Assembly (NCBI GenBank): GCA_016903675.1
Contig: JADQBA010000032.1
Span: 1 to 64,000, forward strand
Reading direction: 5' to 3'
Length of the DNA stretch: 64,000 nucleotides
Source: Stigonema ocellatum SAG 48.90 = DSM 106950
GTDB taxonomy: Bacteria > Cyanobacteriota > Cyanobacteriia > Cyanobacteriales > Nostocaceae
This document shows positions 33,598 through 44,800 of this stretch, piece by piece. The notes beneath the pieces were generated by a model. It was not told the origin of the DNA, searched no databases, and saw only the letters and a list, made by a program, of their open reading frames with translations. A program made the translations under genes and the position numbers. The number at the start of each line of letters is the position of its first letter. The stretch's first letter is position 1.

Positions 33598-34641
33598 ATG
33601 GCTTTATACGCTGAACTACATAGGCATTTGGGCGGTTCTGTTGTCCCCCGCGTTTTGTGGCGATACTTTGAGCGCCATTCCTCTGTTGAAATTTCGCGCT
33701 TTGCTGACTATCAAGAATTTGAAGAGTTTTACACGCGTCCGCGCAACACCTTAGATGAGTATCTGGAGTTGCACACCTTAGTGGAGAGTGTGCAAACTGT
33801 AGAGACTTTACCTTACTTTATCTATCGCCTCCTCAGGGGTGCATACATTTTTGAAAATTTGGCTTATCTGGAACTGCGCTACACCCCATATTTGCGGACA
33901 CCCGACTATCTGAGTCAGTCAGAAAGAATTGACAAAATGACGGAAATTGTGGAAGTTGTGGGCAGAGCAAGCAAGGTATCGGAATATCCAATAGTCACGA
34001 GCCAAATTCTCTGTATGCACACGCGTCTACCCTATGAGGTAAATAAGGCGATTGTTGATTTGGCAGCCCAAAGTAGGCATTATGTCTGTGCCATAGACGT
34101 GGCTGGGGGAGATAGCTACTACGCTGAACGTATGGATGAATGGATTGCACTGTATAAGTATGCGCGATCGCTTGGCATTAAAACCACAGGACACCTGTAC
34201 GAAACCACAGCAGGCTGTTATCCCCAACTGTTACCATACTTGATGCGCATTGGTCACGGCATCCAAATTCCTCTGCTGTATCCAGAGTTACTTAAAGATG
34301 TCGCTAGGCGCGATCAGTGTTTGGAGGTTTGTCCCACAACCTACCTGAAAACAGGTACTTTGCAGGATATCCGTCAACTCAAGTTGGTGTTTGACCGTTG
34401 TTTTGAAGCAGGAGTAGACATCGCTATTTGTACTGATAACGCAGGGTTACACAATGTACGTCTGCCCTTTGAGTATGAAAATCTCTTGACCTACGACATC
34501 ATTAACTTTGACCAGTTGCAAGCTTGTCAGGATGCCGCTTTCCGTCATGCTTTTGCTTGGCCCTATGGTCAACGTCCAGTTTCCCTGTTGAATGGGTTGC
34601 TGAACCCTGAACCGCCTAAGGTGTTGGCAATGAGGGACTAA
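33598..34641 (+). CDS. Adenosine deaminase family protein
   Basis: Starting at 33,598 (MALYAELHRHLGGSVVPRVL), the protein has 347 residues. HRHLGGS supplies the first zinc His pair. The GGDSYYAERM segment, the TTGHLYETT segment (third His), IGHGIQIP, and CTDNAGLHN (zinc Asp) follow in the order of adenosine deaminases. The usual HAGE and CTDNP motifs differ slightly (HLYE, CTDNA), so the substrate may be adenosine or a related purine. It is divergent from purA, which fits a purine salvage role. Confidence 0.85.
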   Translation: MALYAELHRHLGGSVVPRVLWRYFERHSSVEISRFADYQEFEEFYTRPRNTLDEYLELHTLVESVQTVETLPYFIYRLLRGAYIFENLAYLELRYTPYLRTPDYLSQSERIDKMTEIVEVVGRASKVSEYPIVTSQILCMHTRLPYEVNKAIVDLAAQSRHYVCAIDVAGGDSYYAERMDEWIALYKYARSLGIKTTGHLYETTAGCYPQLLPYLMRIGHGIQIPLLYPELLKDVARRDQCLEVCPTTYLKTGTLQDIRQLKLVFDRCFEAGVDIAICTDNAGLHNVRLPFEYENLLTYDIINFDQLQACQDAAFRHAFAWPYGQRPVSLLNGLLNPEPPKVLAMRD

Positions 34642-34936
34642 CACTTGGGTGTGGGGGTGTGGGGGTGTAGGGGTGTAGGGGGGAAGAGGGGGAGTGACTC
34701 GCTGCTTAAAAGTCAAAATTCGCTCAGTCAAAAATCAAAACCTTTGACTTTTGACTTTTGACTTTTGACTTTCCCTTTGGGGAGGTGGTGGTATTTTTTT
34801 CATTCATAGCGGGTGGCGATGCCTTAGGCATCGCCTCTTTGCGTCTACGCCGCCGTGGGTCGTGCGCCTGAAACACATTTTTCCCCTACACCCTCACACC
34901 CTTACACCCCTACACCCCTACTTCTGTTACGAACAT
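34642..34936. repeat. GGGGTGTGGGGGTGTAG and AAGTCAAAA repeat spacer
   Basis: A G-rich GTGTGGGGGTGTAGG array (34,648-34,682) faces a complementary CCCCTACACCC array (34,884-34,921). AGTCAAAA and GACTTTTGA inverted units lie between them, with a GGCGATGCCTTAGGCATCGCC hairpin-like palindrome at about 34,815-34,835. Confidence 0.7.
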
Positions 34937-36445
34937 ATGCTGACTGAAAAATCCTTACTCACACAGGAAACCAACCCCTCTCATCAAAACGTATTGATTG
35001 TCGGTGGAGGACCAGCAGGGCTTGCTACTGCATTAATGCTGGCAAAACGTGGTTGGACAAATATTACAGTTTTGGAAGGACGCCCCACGGCTGATTACTA
35101 TGAACCTGACAAGTCATTCAACTATTTAATTGATGGTCGAGGTCAAAAATTCACCGACTTCCTTGGGCTTACTCACGAACTCTCACAAATCAGCGTTCCT
35201 AATACGGAATTTTACTTGACGCGGATTAAACCCAATGGAAGCCGCAAAACATTGAAATTGCCTATAGTAGATCCAAGCCGGAAAACCGCTTACTGGTTAC
35301 CACGCAGAGAATTTATCCTTTTGCTATACCAGGAAATTCAACGGAATTGGCAAAACTCCATCACTGTGCTGTTCAATACAAAGTGTGTCCAAATCATTTC
35401 CATCCCTGATAGAGATTCACAAAAGCTTGAAATTGTTGCCCACACAGAGAACGACAGTATTCTCAGATTTGAACCTTGTCTTCTGATTGGTTGTGATGGT
35501 CTTCAGTCCATTGTCCGAAACACCCTCAAAGAATGGGACAAATCTGGTTCAAACAGGTTTGAGATGAAGTATTTCCCCTCACCAAGTTCAGGGCTGAGAT
35601 ATAAAGTGTTAAGGCTACAACCAAAGTTCCCTCTCGATCATAGTGGTCAGGAACATGCCGTGAGCAATATGGCATACGCTATCCGTGGGGCTTTCCGAAA
35701 CCGCAAGCGATCTGTATCTCTTGGTTTACTACCCCTCAAAAACCCAGATGCATTCCGTACTGCAAATATTATTACACGACCAGACAATGAGGTATGGGAG
35801 TTGAAAAACAGTGAGGCGGTATACAACTTTTTTGAGAAAGCCTTCCCACAATTGCCTATACGTCAAATAGTCTCGCCTGAAGAAGCTGATCAATTTGCGA
35901 AAAGCGAAGGCGGTTACTTCCCCACACCTCAATACTGTTCTGGATTGCACTGGTTGTTGAAACACAAGCAAGCAGGCGATAGCGACCAGTGTTCTGCTGG
36001 GGTAGTACTCTTAGGGGATGCTATCCATAGCTTTCCTCCAGATATCGGACAAGGTGTAAATTCAGCATTGGAGGATGTGTGTATCCTTAATGAGGCACTC
36101 TCTAAAAGTGATGATGATCTCTCTCAAGCGCTACCTCTATACGAATCCTTACGGTTCCCTGATGTAAAAGCCTTGATACCTCTGGCCCAATTTGCTTACC
36201 CGTGGCAGTATAATCAAGCACCTCTTCGCGGACGCCTGTGGAATGTCAACTTTTTTCTCAGACTGTTACTCAGCCGGATACTGCCCAACATATTTAGTCC
36301 TCCTGCCTTCTTTCTCATCCAAAAACATCAACTTTCCTACAACCAAATCTTGACTATGGTTCAACGTACCAGTCAAATATTATATATTATACTACTCAGT
36401 AGTATAACCATTTGTAGCTTTCTGACCATCAGAATGATGAATTAG
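34937..36445 (+). CDS. FAD-dependent monooxygenase (kynurenine 3-monooxygenase-like)
   Basis: The ATG at 34,937 gives 502 residues. An upstream frame is repeat-derived. The FAD motif VLIVGGGPAGLATALMLAKR is near residue 16, the NADPH/FAD motif LLIGCDGLQSIVRNTL near 185, and LLGDAIHSFPPDIGQGVNSA near 358. A C-terminal hydrophobic segment (ILYIILLSSITICSFLTI) would anchor it in a membrane, as in kynurenine 3-monooxygenase. The family hydroxylates aromatic rings. The substrate is not determined and no kynurenine pathway gene lies near. Confidence 0.75.
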   Translation: MLTEKSLLTQETNPSHQNVLIVGGGPAGLATALMLAKRGWTNITVLEGRPTADYYEPDKSFNYLIDGRGQKFTDFLGLTHELSQISVPNTEFYLTRIKPNGSRKTLKLPIVDPSRKTAYWLPRREFILLLYQEIQRNWQNSITVLFNTKCVQIISIPDRDSQKLEIVAHTENDSILRFEPCLLIGCDGLQSIVRNTLKEWDKSGSNRFEMKYFPSPSSGLRYKVLRLQPKFPLDHSGQEHAVSNMAYAIRGAFRNRKRSVSLGLLPLKNPDAFRTANIITRPDNEVWELKNSEAVYNFFEKAFPQLPIRQIVSPEEADQFAKSEGGYFPTPQYCSGLHWLLKHKQAGDSDQCSAGVVLLGDAIHSFPPDIGQGVNSALEDVCILNEALSKSDDDLSQALPLYESLRFPDVKALIPLAQFAYPWQYNQAPLRGRLWNVNFFLRLLLSRILPNIFSPPAFFLIQKHQLSYNQILTMVQRTSQILYIILLSSITICSFLTIRMMN

Positions 36446-36495
36446 GAAAAAAATTACCTTCATAATTCATCATTCATAATTCATAATTTATTGAT

Positions 36496-38202
36496 ATGGT
36501 TTCTACTATTCAAGCTTTACCGACAGAAGTTGTACATCTGATTACAGCAGGAGAGGTGATTGACTCTTTAGCTTCTGTGGTGCGGGAATTAGTAGAAAAT
36601 TCCCTGGATGCAGGTGCAACACGGATTGTAGTTTGTCTATGGCCTGAGCAATGGCGGGTGCGCGTGGCAGATAATGGTTGTGGAATGACCTTGGATGATT
36701 TGCAGCGAGCAGCAACTGCCCATAGTACTAGTAAAATTCGTAGTTGTGCGGATTTATGGAAAATTACTAGTTTGGGGTTTCGTGGTGAAGCGTTGCACAG
36801 TTTGACGACTTTGGCAGATTTGGAAATTTTGAGTCGTCCATCGGCGGGGGAGTTAGGTTGGCAGGTTGTCTATGGCTATGGAGGGGAAGCGGTAAAGGTA
36901 GAAGCGACAGCGATCGCCCCCGGTACAGTGGTGACGGTTTCCAATCTATTTGGTAATTGGATGGCACGTCGTCTTGGGTTGCCCACAGTAGCACAGCAAA
37001 TGAAGGCGGTGCAAGGAACAATTCAACAAATTGCTCTGTGTCATCCTCATGTGACTTGGCAAGTTTGGCAAAATGATCGTGAATGGTTCACCCTCAGTCC
37101 TGCTGCTACCATCGCACAACTGTTGCCTCAGATTATACATCAAGTACGACTTTGTGACTTGCAAGAGTTAAAAATAGAAATACCCAACTCCCAGCAAGAC
37201 TCCCTCTCTTTGGTCATGGGATTGCCCGATCGCTGTCATCGCCATCGTCCAGACTGGGTGCGGGTAGCGATGAACAGAAGAATGGTCAAGTCGCCGGAAC
37301 TGGAACATACTATCTTGTCAGCATTTCACAGAACATTACCACGCGATCGCTATCCAGTGTGTTTTCTGCATCTGTGTATCTCTCCTGACCAAATTAACTG
37401 GAACCGCCATCCAGCAAAAGCAGAAATCTATCTCAACGAACTCAGTTACTGGCAAGAACAAGTTACCCAAGCCATAGACCAAGCACTTCGCATCAATTCT
37501 ACCACCCTCACCGAAGCTATCCACACAACCCGAGTTGGTAAATTACTCAAAGCCGCAGAAGAAAAAGGCGGCTACCACCTTAACCGTTCCATCCCGGATG
37601 GGGTTAAAACCCCAGGCTATCCCCACTCCCCACTCCCCCACTCCCCCACTCCCCCACTCCCCCACTCTCTCAAAGCTGTCGGTCAAGTCAATAACACCTA
37701 TATTGCGGCGGAACATCCAGGTGGAATGTGGTTGGTAGAACAGCACATTGCTCATGAACGAGTTTTGTATGAGCAATTGTGCGACAATTGGCAAATTATT
37801 CCTATCGAACCTCCAGTCATTCTTTATCAATTGTCTCCGGCTCAAGTTTCCCAACTGCAACACATTGGTTTGGATATTGAACCCTTTGGCGAGCAACTTT
37901 GGGCAATTCGCAGCGCACCTGCACTTTTAAAAGCAAGAGACGACTGTGCAGATGCTATTTTAGAACTCAGTTGGGGAGGCGATTTACAAGTAGCTCAAGT
38001 AGCCGTCGCTTGTCGCAGTGCCATTCGCAATGGTACATCCCTTAGCGTACAAGAAATGCAAACATTATTAGACCAATGGCAACGCACTCGCAATCCCCGC
38101 ACTTGTCCTCACGGACGTCCTATTTATCTATCTTTGGAGGAGTCTGCTTTAGCCCGTTTTTTCCAGCGTCATTGGGTTATTGGTAAAAGTCATGGTATTT
38201 AG
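36496..38202 (+). CDS. mutL: DNA mismatch repair protein MutL
   Basis: The 568-residue protein has the GHKL ATPase motifs ELVENSLDAGATRI (N-box), VADNGCGM, TSKIRSCADLW and TSLGFRGEALHSL. A weak endonuclease-type motif, EQHIAHERVLYEQL, replaces DQHA, and CPHGRPI and FFQRHW end the C-terminal domain. MutL links mismatch recognition to strand incision. The linker at about residues 375-395 reads PHSPLPHSPTPPLPHS and is encoded by a CCCCACTCCCC repeat array like those between genes. It follows the FAD monooxygenase by 50 bases. Confidence 0.93.
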   Translation: MVSTIQALPTEVVHLITAGEVIDSLASVVRELVENSLDAGATRIVVCLWPEQWRVRVADNGCGMTLDDLQRAATAHSTSKIRSCADLWKITSLGFRGEALHSLTTLADLEILSRPSAGELGWQVVYGYGGEAVKVEATAIAPGTVVTVSNLFGNWMARRLGLPTVAQQMKAVQGTIQQIALCHPHVTWQVWQNDREWFTLSPAATIAQLLPQIIHQVRLCDLQELKIEIPNSQQDSLSLVMGLPDRCHRHRPDWVRVAMNRRMVKSPELEHTILSAFHRTLPRDRYPVCFLHLCISPDQINWNRHPAKAEIYLNELSYWQEQVTQAIDQALRINSTTLTEAIHTTRVGKLLKAAEEKGGYHLNRSIPDGVKTPGYPHSPLPHSPTPPLPHSLKAVGQVNNTYIAAEHPGGMWLVEQHIAHERVLYEQLCDNWQIIPIEPPVILYQLSPAQVSQLQHIGLDIEPFGEQLWAIRSAPALLKARDDCADAILELSWGGDLQVAQVAVACRSAIRNGTSLSVQEMQTLLDQWQRTRNPRTCPHGRPIYLSLEESALARFFQRHWVIGKSHGI

Positions 38203-38887
38203 GAGTTAGGAGTTCGTTCGTAGTAGCGCTGTCAACGCCTGCATTTCCTTCGTAGTAGACCTGTCTTCTCCCAAGGAGATAAGCGCAAGGGACGCGAAAA
38301 GTCACGCATTCACGCATTCAAAAGTGAAAAAAGGGACAACGTCGCTTCTCCCAAGGGGCTGACCCTCACCCTAACCCTCTCCCAAAGAGGGAGAGGGAAC
38401 AGAATTTAGCTCCCCTCTCCCTCTTTGGGCTATCCATTACCCGGATCTTTCTTAACATTTATCATAGCGATCGCTCATGACTAATCCAACCCTGATTCGA
38501 CCGTTGTTCATTCTCAATAAAAACGCATTTTTAGCGAGAAGATTAAGAGGCGATTTGTCAAGTATGCCTGAACCCTTATCACTCGCGATGCTTGTAAAAC
38601 AAGGATTTTAGGATTGTAAAGAAAGATGTGGGTAATGGATAGCTCTTTGGGAGAGGGAACAGAATTTAGCTCCCCTCTCCCTCTTTGGGAGAGGGGTTGG
38701 GGGTGAGGGCACACGAAAATCATTACTAAATTTAGCAACGCTAAAAAAGGACGATTTAGCCGGCGCTAAAGCGCTACTACCAACAAAGAGAGATTTGGAG
38801 GGGGAATATATGGGCGCACATTTTCCCATTATAAAAAAAGCATAACCTAAAAAACACCAGAAGTCAAGATAATTCAGAATTCATAAT
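38203..38887. repeat. Repeat-rich spacer with two copies of an AGAGGGAGAGGG palindrome
   Basis: CTCTCCCAAAGAGGGAGAGG with AGAATTTAGCTCCCCTCTCC lies at 38,378-38,428 and again, with a longer arm, at 38,645-38,700. A CGCTAAAGCGC palindrome is near 38,764 and AATTCAGAATTCATAATT units lie at 38,872-38,905. No gene is supported. Confidence 0.65.
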
Positions 38888-41800
38888 TCAGAATTCATAA
38901 TTTTGGTATGGGGATGCAAGGAAACCGCTCCTAATAAAGTATGAGAAGTAAGTTTCAAGCAATTTATCATCCATCGGTGGACAAACAATTGAAGTACCTG
39001 CCAGTCCATCCAGCGTATTTTTGCAATCAAACTCAGGTGTATTTTGATACAACTCAGCTATGCTAAGAGAATCTTGATAGACTTGTTCAGCCAGCATGGG
39101 AACAAGAGGATAAAGAGCATTATCTTGGGATTGTTGGGTTTGCTTGATTAATTCATTTTTCCATTGGGTATAAGGTACCTTTTTAAGTTCATATCCAAAG
39201 GAAGATATCAATTCAAAAAAATTGATAAAGTCGATATTTTGACTGGGTGGAGGCACTAAATGAAAGGCTTTTCCTAAAGATTTTTTCTGGTTAGATAAAT
39301 GTACAATAGCCTTGGTTACAAAATCTACAGAAACCAATTCCTGTTTCTGAGCTACTAAATTTGGATAACTGCCCAGTTGGATACAGCCCTTAATCATTCT
39401 GGACACATAATCAGCGGTATTGCCAATACCTGTTCTCGTATCTCCCATGACTAATCCGAGCCTGTAGATGCTGACTGGTAGTTTCCTAGACTTAGCAATA
39501 TGTACAATTTTTTCAGCGACCCATTTACTCTGAGTATAGCCGATATCCATACAAAGGTAGTCTTCAGCAATATCGATGTCGTCTTCTTCCTTGATGACTT
39601 CAATCCCAGTAAAGTAACTGATTGGTCCGTAAATACCGCCTGTTGAAATGTAGTGGACTGGCTTGACTTTGCCCATACACGCTAGTCTGAGAACTTCCTG
39701 AGTGCCACCCACATTAGCAGCCTTGATGGTAGAGTAGGGTTTCGCAAAGTTCACTTGCGCCCCATTGTGATAGATAGTATCAATCTGAAGAGCTAATCTT
39801 TCAAATTGTTCAGCAGAAAGTCCTAGAAGAGGTTGCTCCAAGTCTCCAATGGTTGGAATAATTTTTGAGCTTTGGTTGGGATTCCACAGCAAATATTGTT
39901 CAAGGGTTTTTTGCAGCCGTTTTGCACCTTCATTTTCGTTAGGAGAACGGACAAGACAGTAAATTTTCGCCTGAGTTTGCTCAAGAAGTTCATGGAGCAA
40001 AAATGCTCCCACGAAACCTGTGGCTCCCGTCAGAAAAATATGACGCGGTTCGTTAAGATCATCAATAGGGGTGCCTTGAGGAAAGATTTCGGGTGGGAGA
40101 ACGGCCTCTGCCTTAAAGTCAATAACGCTAGTTATGGCGGAAATTCCCTCTTGATGCAATGTTTGAATACTCTGAGCTAGTCCTTCCACAGTCGGCTTCT
40201 CAAACAGGCATCTCACCGGCAGTTCTACTGAGAAAGTTTCTCTGATATAAGCAATTAACTGAGCTGCCTTGAGGGAATTTCCACCAAGCTCAAAGAAATT
40301 CTCGTTAATTCCAATGTTTTCAATGCCGAGAACTTTCATCCATTGGGTGACTATTTGTTTTTCCACCAGAGTCCGATACGCCACAAAATCCTCTTCTAGT
40401 TGGGTTCTGGTGCTTTTCGGTGCTGGAAGTGCACTACGATCCAGCTTGCCGTTAGGGGTCATTGGTAGTGCGTCTAGCAGTACGAACGCGGAGAGCACCA
40501 TATAGTCGGGCAGTTTTTCCTGTAGAAAACGCCGCATCTCTGGAATGAGGTTCTGGGCTAACTGAGGTTCCGAATCTGCTGCGGCGTCTGGTGTTCTTTT
40601 GTATTGTGGATTCTGAACTACATAGGCTACCAACTGCTTCTGACCTGGTATGTCTTCCCGGTCTGCGATCGCAGCCATATGCACGGCGGGGTGTTGGCGA
40701 AGTACCACCTCAATTTCGTTCAATTCAATACGAAAGCCGCGAAGCTTTACCTGCTGGTCAATGCGACCGAGAAACTCAATGTTGCCATCGCTCAGGTAGC
40801 GAGCTAAGTCGCCAGTTTTATAGAGTCGCTCGCCTGGTTTGTTACTAAAGTGGTTGGGAATGAACCGCTCAGAAGTGAGATTGGGTTGGTTTAGATAGTC
40901 TCTTGCTAAACCAGCCCCACTAACATAGATTTCTCCTGAAACACCGATGGGTACAAGCTGTAAATGCTGATCCAGTATATAAACTTGAGTGTTGGCAATC
41001 GGACGACCAATCGCAGGTACTACATTGGCGAGACAGCGCGAACCAGTACTGTGGTCGGGGAGTCTCCCCAAGGGTTGTGACTGCCTTCCCGTTGTGGGGA
41101 CTGCCGTTTGATTCTTAACAGGAACAACACCGGAAGTTGTCACAACAGTATTCTCTGTTGGCCCATAATTATTCACAACTTGGAAAAGATGAGATGCCGA
41201 AGGATACTGAAGAAGTTTGTCTCCACCTGTAAGTAAAATTCGTAAAGCTGCATTGTTAGGCCACTCCAATAACAAAACTTGGTCGGCTATTGGTGTTGGC
41301 AGAAAGCTAATTGTTATCGCTGTTGATACTAACCAATTTCGCAGTTGCTCAGGCAAGCGCAGAGTTTCAGCAGTATTGATGTGGATGCTAGCTCCAGCGG
41401 TAAGATAAGGCCAAATCTCCCACACACAAGCATCAAACGCCACTCCTGCAATTTGTGTTGCCCGATCAAGCGGTGAAACTGCAAACGTTCGTTGATGCCA
41501 GTAAGTAAGATTTAACAATCCTCTGTGTTCAATCCGAACCCCTTTAGGTCTTCCAGTTGAGCCAGAGGTGTAGATGACATATGCAAGATTGTTGGCTGTC
41601 AAGTCGATGTTCGGATTATCTTCGTTTTCTTGAGCAAGAAATTCCCAATTGTTGTCCAAACAAATTATTTGTGATTTATGAGATGGGAAACGTTCGACCC
41701 ACTGCTCCTGAGTCAGTAAAACCAGAACGTTAGCATCTTCTAACATGAAAGCTAAGCGCTCTTTTGGATAAGCAGGATCTAGAGGCACGTAAGCCCCGCC

Positions 41801-44800
41801 AGCTTTCAAAATGCCCAAAATCCCAATAATCATCTCTAAAGACCGCTCAGCGCAAATTCCCACTAGCACCTCTGGTTCTACGCCTAGAGTCCTCAGATAG
41901 TGTGCCTGCTGGTTCGCTCGGCAATTGAGTTCACCATAGGTGAGATGTAGAGAAGTTAGATGCAACTTCTCTACATCTTCAAAAACCACTGCCACAGCGT
42001 CAGGATTTTCTGCTACTCGATCCTCAAACAACTGATGAATACACGATGCATCCTGTGGGTAATTTACTTGAGTGTTATTCCATTCCACCAATAGCTGATA
42101 TCGCTCACGCTCAGTCAGCAGTGGTAAGTCCAACAGACACTGCTCTGGATCAGCGACAATACCCTCAAGTAAAGTTTGAAAATGCCCCGCCATGCGCGAG
42201 ATCGTGGCAGCATCAAACAAATCTGTGTTGTATTCAAACCAGCCTGTTAAACCGTTGGACGTCTCTGACAGTTGTAGAAACAAATCAAACTTCGCCGTTT
42301 TGTTATCAATTGTCATAAAGCTCGTCTTTAAGCCTGAAAGCTTTAAATCTTCACTTGGGGCGACATTCTGGAGGGCAAATACCACCTGAAATAATGGTTG
42401 GCGGCTGAGATTCCGCTCCGGCTGCAATTCTGCCACCAGTTTCTCGAAGGGTAGATCTTGGTGCGTGTAGGCTGCTAAGGCTACTTCCCGCACCCGCACT
42501 AGTAACTCTTTAAAACTAAGGGAGCCAGAAACACTGGTACGCAACACCACAGTGTTGACAAAAAACCCAATCAGCCCGGACACATTGGGCAGGTGGCGGT
42601 TGGCGATCGCAGATCCCACCGGAATGTCTTCAGAATTGGTGTAGCGGCAGAGCAACGTCTGAAACGCTGCTAGCAATGTCATAAATAAGGTGACGCCTTC
42701 CTGCTGGGACAGAACCTTGAGCGCTGCGGTTAAGGTTGGGGGTAGGGAAAGAGGCTCAAGCGCCCCCTGATACGTTGGAACTAGTGGACGCGGACGGTCG
42801 GTGGGTAACTGTAGAACGGGAAGATCCGCCAGTTGCTGCCCCCAGTAAGCTAGCTGTTTCTCTAATACCTTCTGCTGTAGCCATTGCCGCTGCCAGATAG
42901 CAAAGTCTGCATACTGGATTACTAACTCTGGAAGCAGAGAAGGTTTGCCAGTAGAGAAATCTTCGTAGAGGGCTGTCAGTTCCTTATACAACACCCCCAA
43001 AGACCAATCGTCGCAAAGAATATGGTGCAGGTTGAGAAGCAGGAGATACTCCTGGTCATCTAGTTGCAATAAGGTAACTCGCAGCAGTGGTCCTTGGCTT
43101 AAGTTGAAAATCTGTTGACCTTCCTCGGTAGCTAACTGTTGAGCATAAGCTTCTCGCTCAATCCTGGGAAGTTCCTGGAGATTGACTACTGACAGCTTGA
43201 AATGAGGAGGATCGTGAATCACCTGAACTGGTTGCCCATCCACGGTTGCAAAGATAGTTCGCAGAGTTTCGTGACGCCGGATAATTTCATTAAAGCTCTT
43301 CTCTAGAGCGGCGAGATTGAGTGAACCAGTCAGGCGAATGGCTTCTGTAACGTTGTAAGATGGATTTTCTGGCACCAATTGGTCGAGGAACCACAACCGC
43401 TCTTGGGCAAAAGAGAGAGGCATAGCGAAATTGCGGGAAGTGGGTTGAATAGAGGAAACTGGCAAGTTTTGGTTTTCTAAAAGCATTGTTTGGATGCTTT
43501 GGGCTAAACCAGCTACTGTAGGTCGGTCAAATAGTTCGCGGACGGGTAACTCTACTTGATAGGTATGGCGCACGCGGGAAATAATTTGAGTGGCTAAGAG
43601 GGAATGTCCGCCTAATTCCAAGAAGCTGTCGTTGATGCCAATTTGCTTCAAACCCAACACTTGGGACCAAATCTCTGCCAAGACTTCTTCAACGGGTGTG
43701 GAAGGTGCGACAAAATCTTCTTCCAGTTCGGGTCTGATATTGTCGGGTATCGGTAGCGCTTTGCGATCAACTTTGCCATTTGGTGTTAATGGTAAGGCAT
43801 TCAGGAACACAAAGCTGGAGGGCACCATATATTCGGGTAGTTTTTGCTTCAAGAAGCTACGCAAGTTCCTAAAGAGCGATCGCTGCAATTTGGACACAAC
43901 ATAAGCAACCAGCCGTTTATCGCCTGGAATGTCTTCCCGTGCAATAACCACAGCATTCTCAACAGCAGGATGCTGCCACAAAACTGTTTCTATTTCTCCT
44001 AGCTCAATTCGGAAGCCACGAATTTTAACTTGGTGATCGATGCGAACAACATACTCAATGTTACCGTCACTTAAGTAGCGAGCTAAGTCTCCTGTTTTGT
44101 ACAGGCGAGCATTAGGTTCGTCGCTAAAAGGGTTAGGTATAAACCGCTCCGCAGTCAGATCAGGTCGGTTGAGGTACCCCCTAGCTAACCCAGCGCCTCC
44201 AATGTATATTTCTCCAGCAACGCCCATAGGAACCCTTTCCATTTGAGCATTTAAAAGATAAACTTGCGTGTTGGCAATGGGGCGACCAATGCACATAGAG
44301 CTTTTACCTAAGTCAACTTGACACATAGTTGACCAGACCGTGGTTTCTGTAGGACCGTACAGGTTCCATAGAGAAGCACAGCTTTTTAGGAGATGATTTG
44401 CAAGTTTTTGAGGCAGAGCTTCACCACCACATAGTGCCTTTAATTGCTTACTCCCTTGCCATCCTGCTTTTAGAAGTAGTTGCCAGGTAGCTGGCGTGAC
44501 TGACATCACCGTAGCACCAAATGCCAACAGTGTTCTTGCCAACTGCACCCCATCAGACGCCACTTCTCGGCTTACTATGACCACACAGGCACCCACAATC
44601 AGAGGCAAGAAAAGTTCGGCTGCTGCAATGTCAAAGATAATGGTGGTGACGGCAAGAAATCTATCTTGTTCTGTCATTCCCGGCGAAAGGCGTGTGGAGT
44701 TTAAGAAGTTGACCACAGCGCGATGCGGAATTTGAACTCCTTTGGGCTTCCCAGTAGAGCCTGAGGTATAAATTGTATAAGCTAGGTTATCGGGAGTGAC

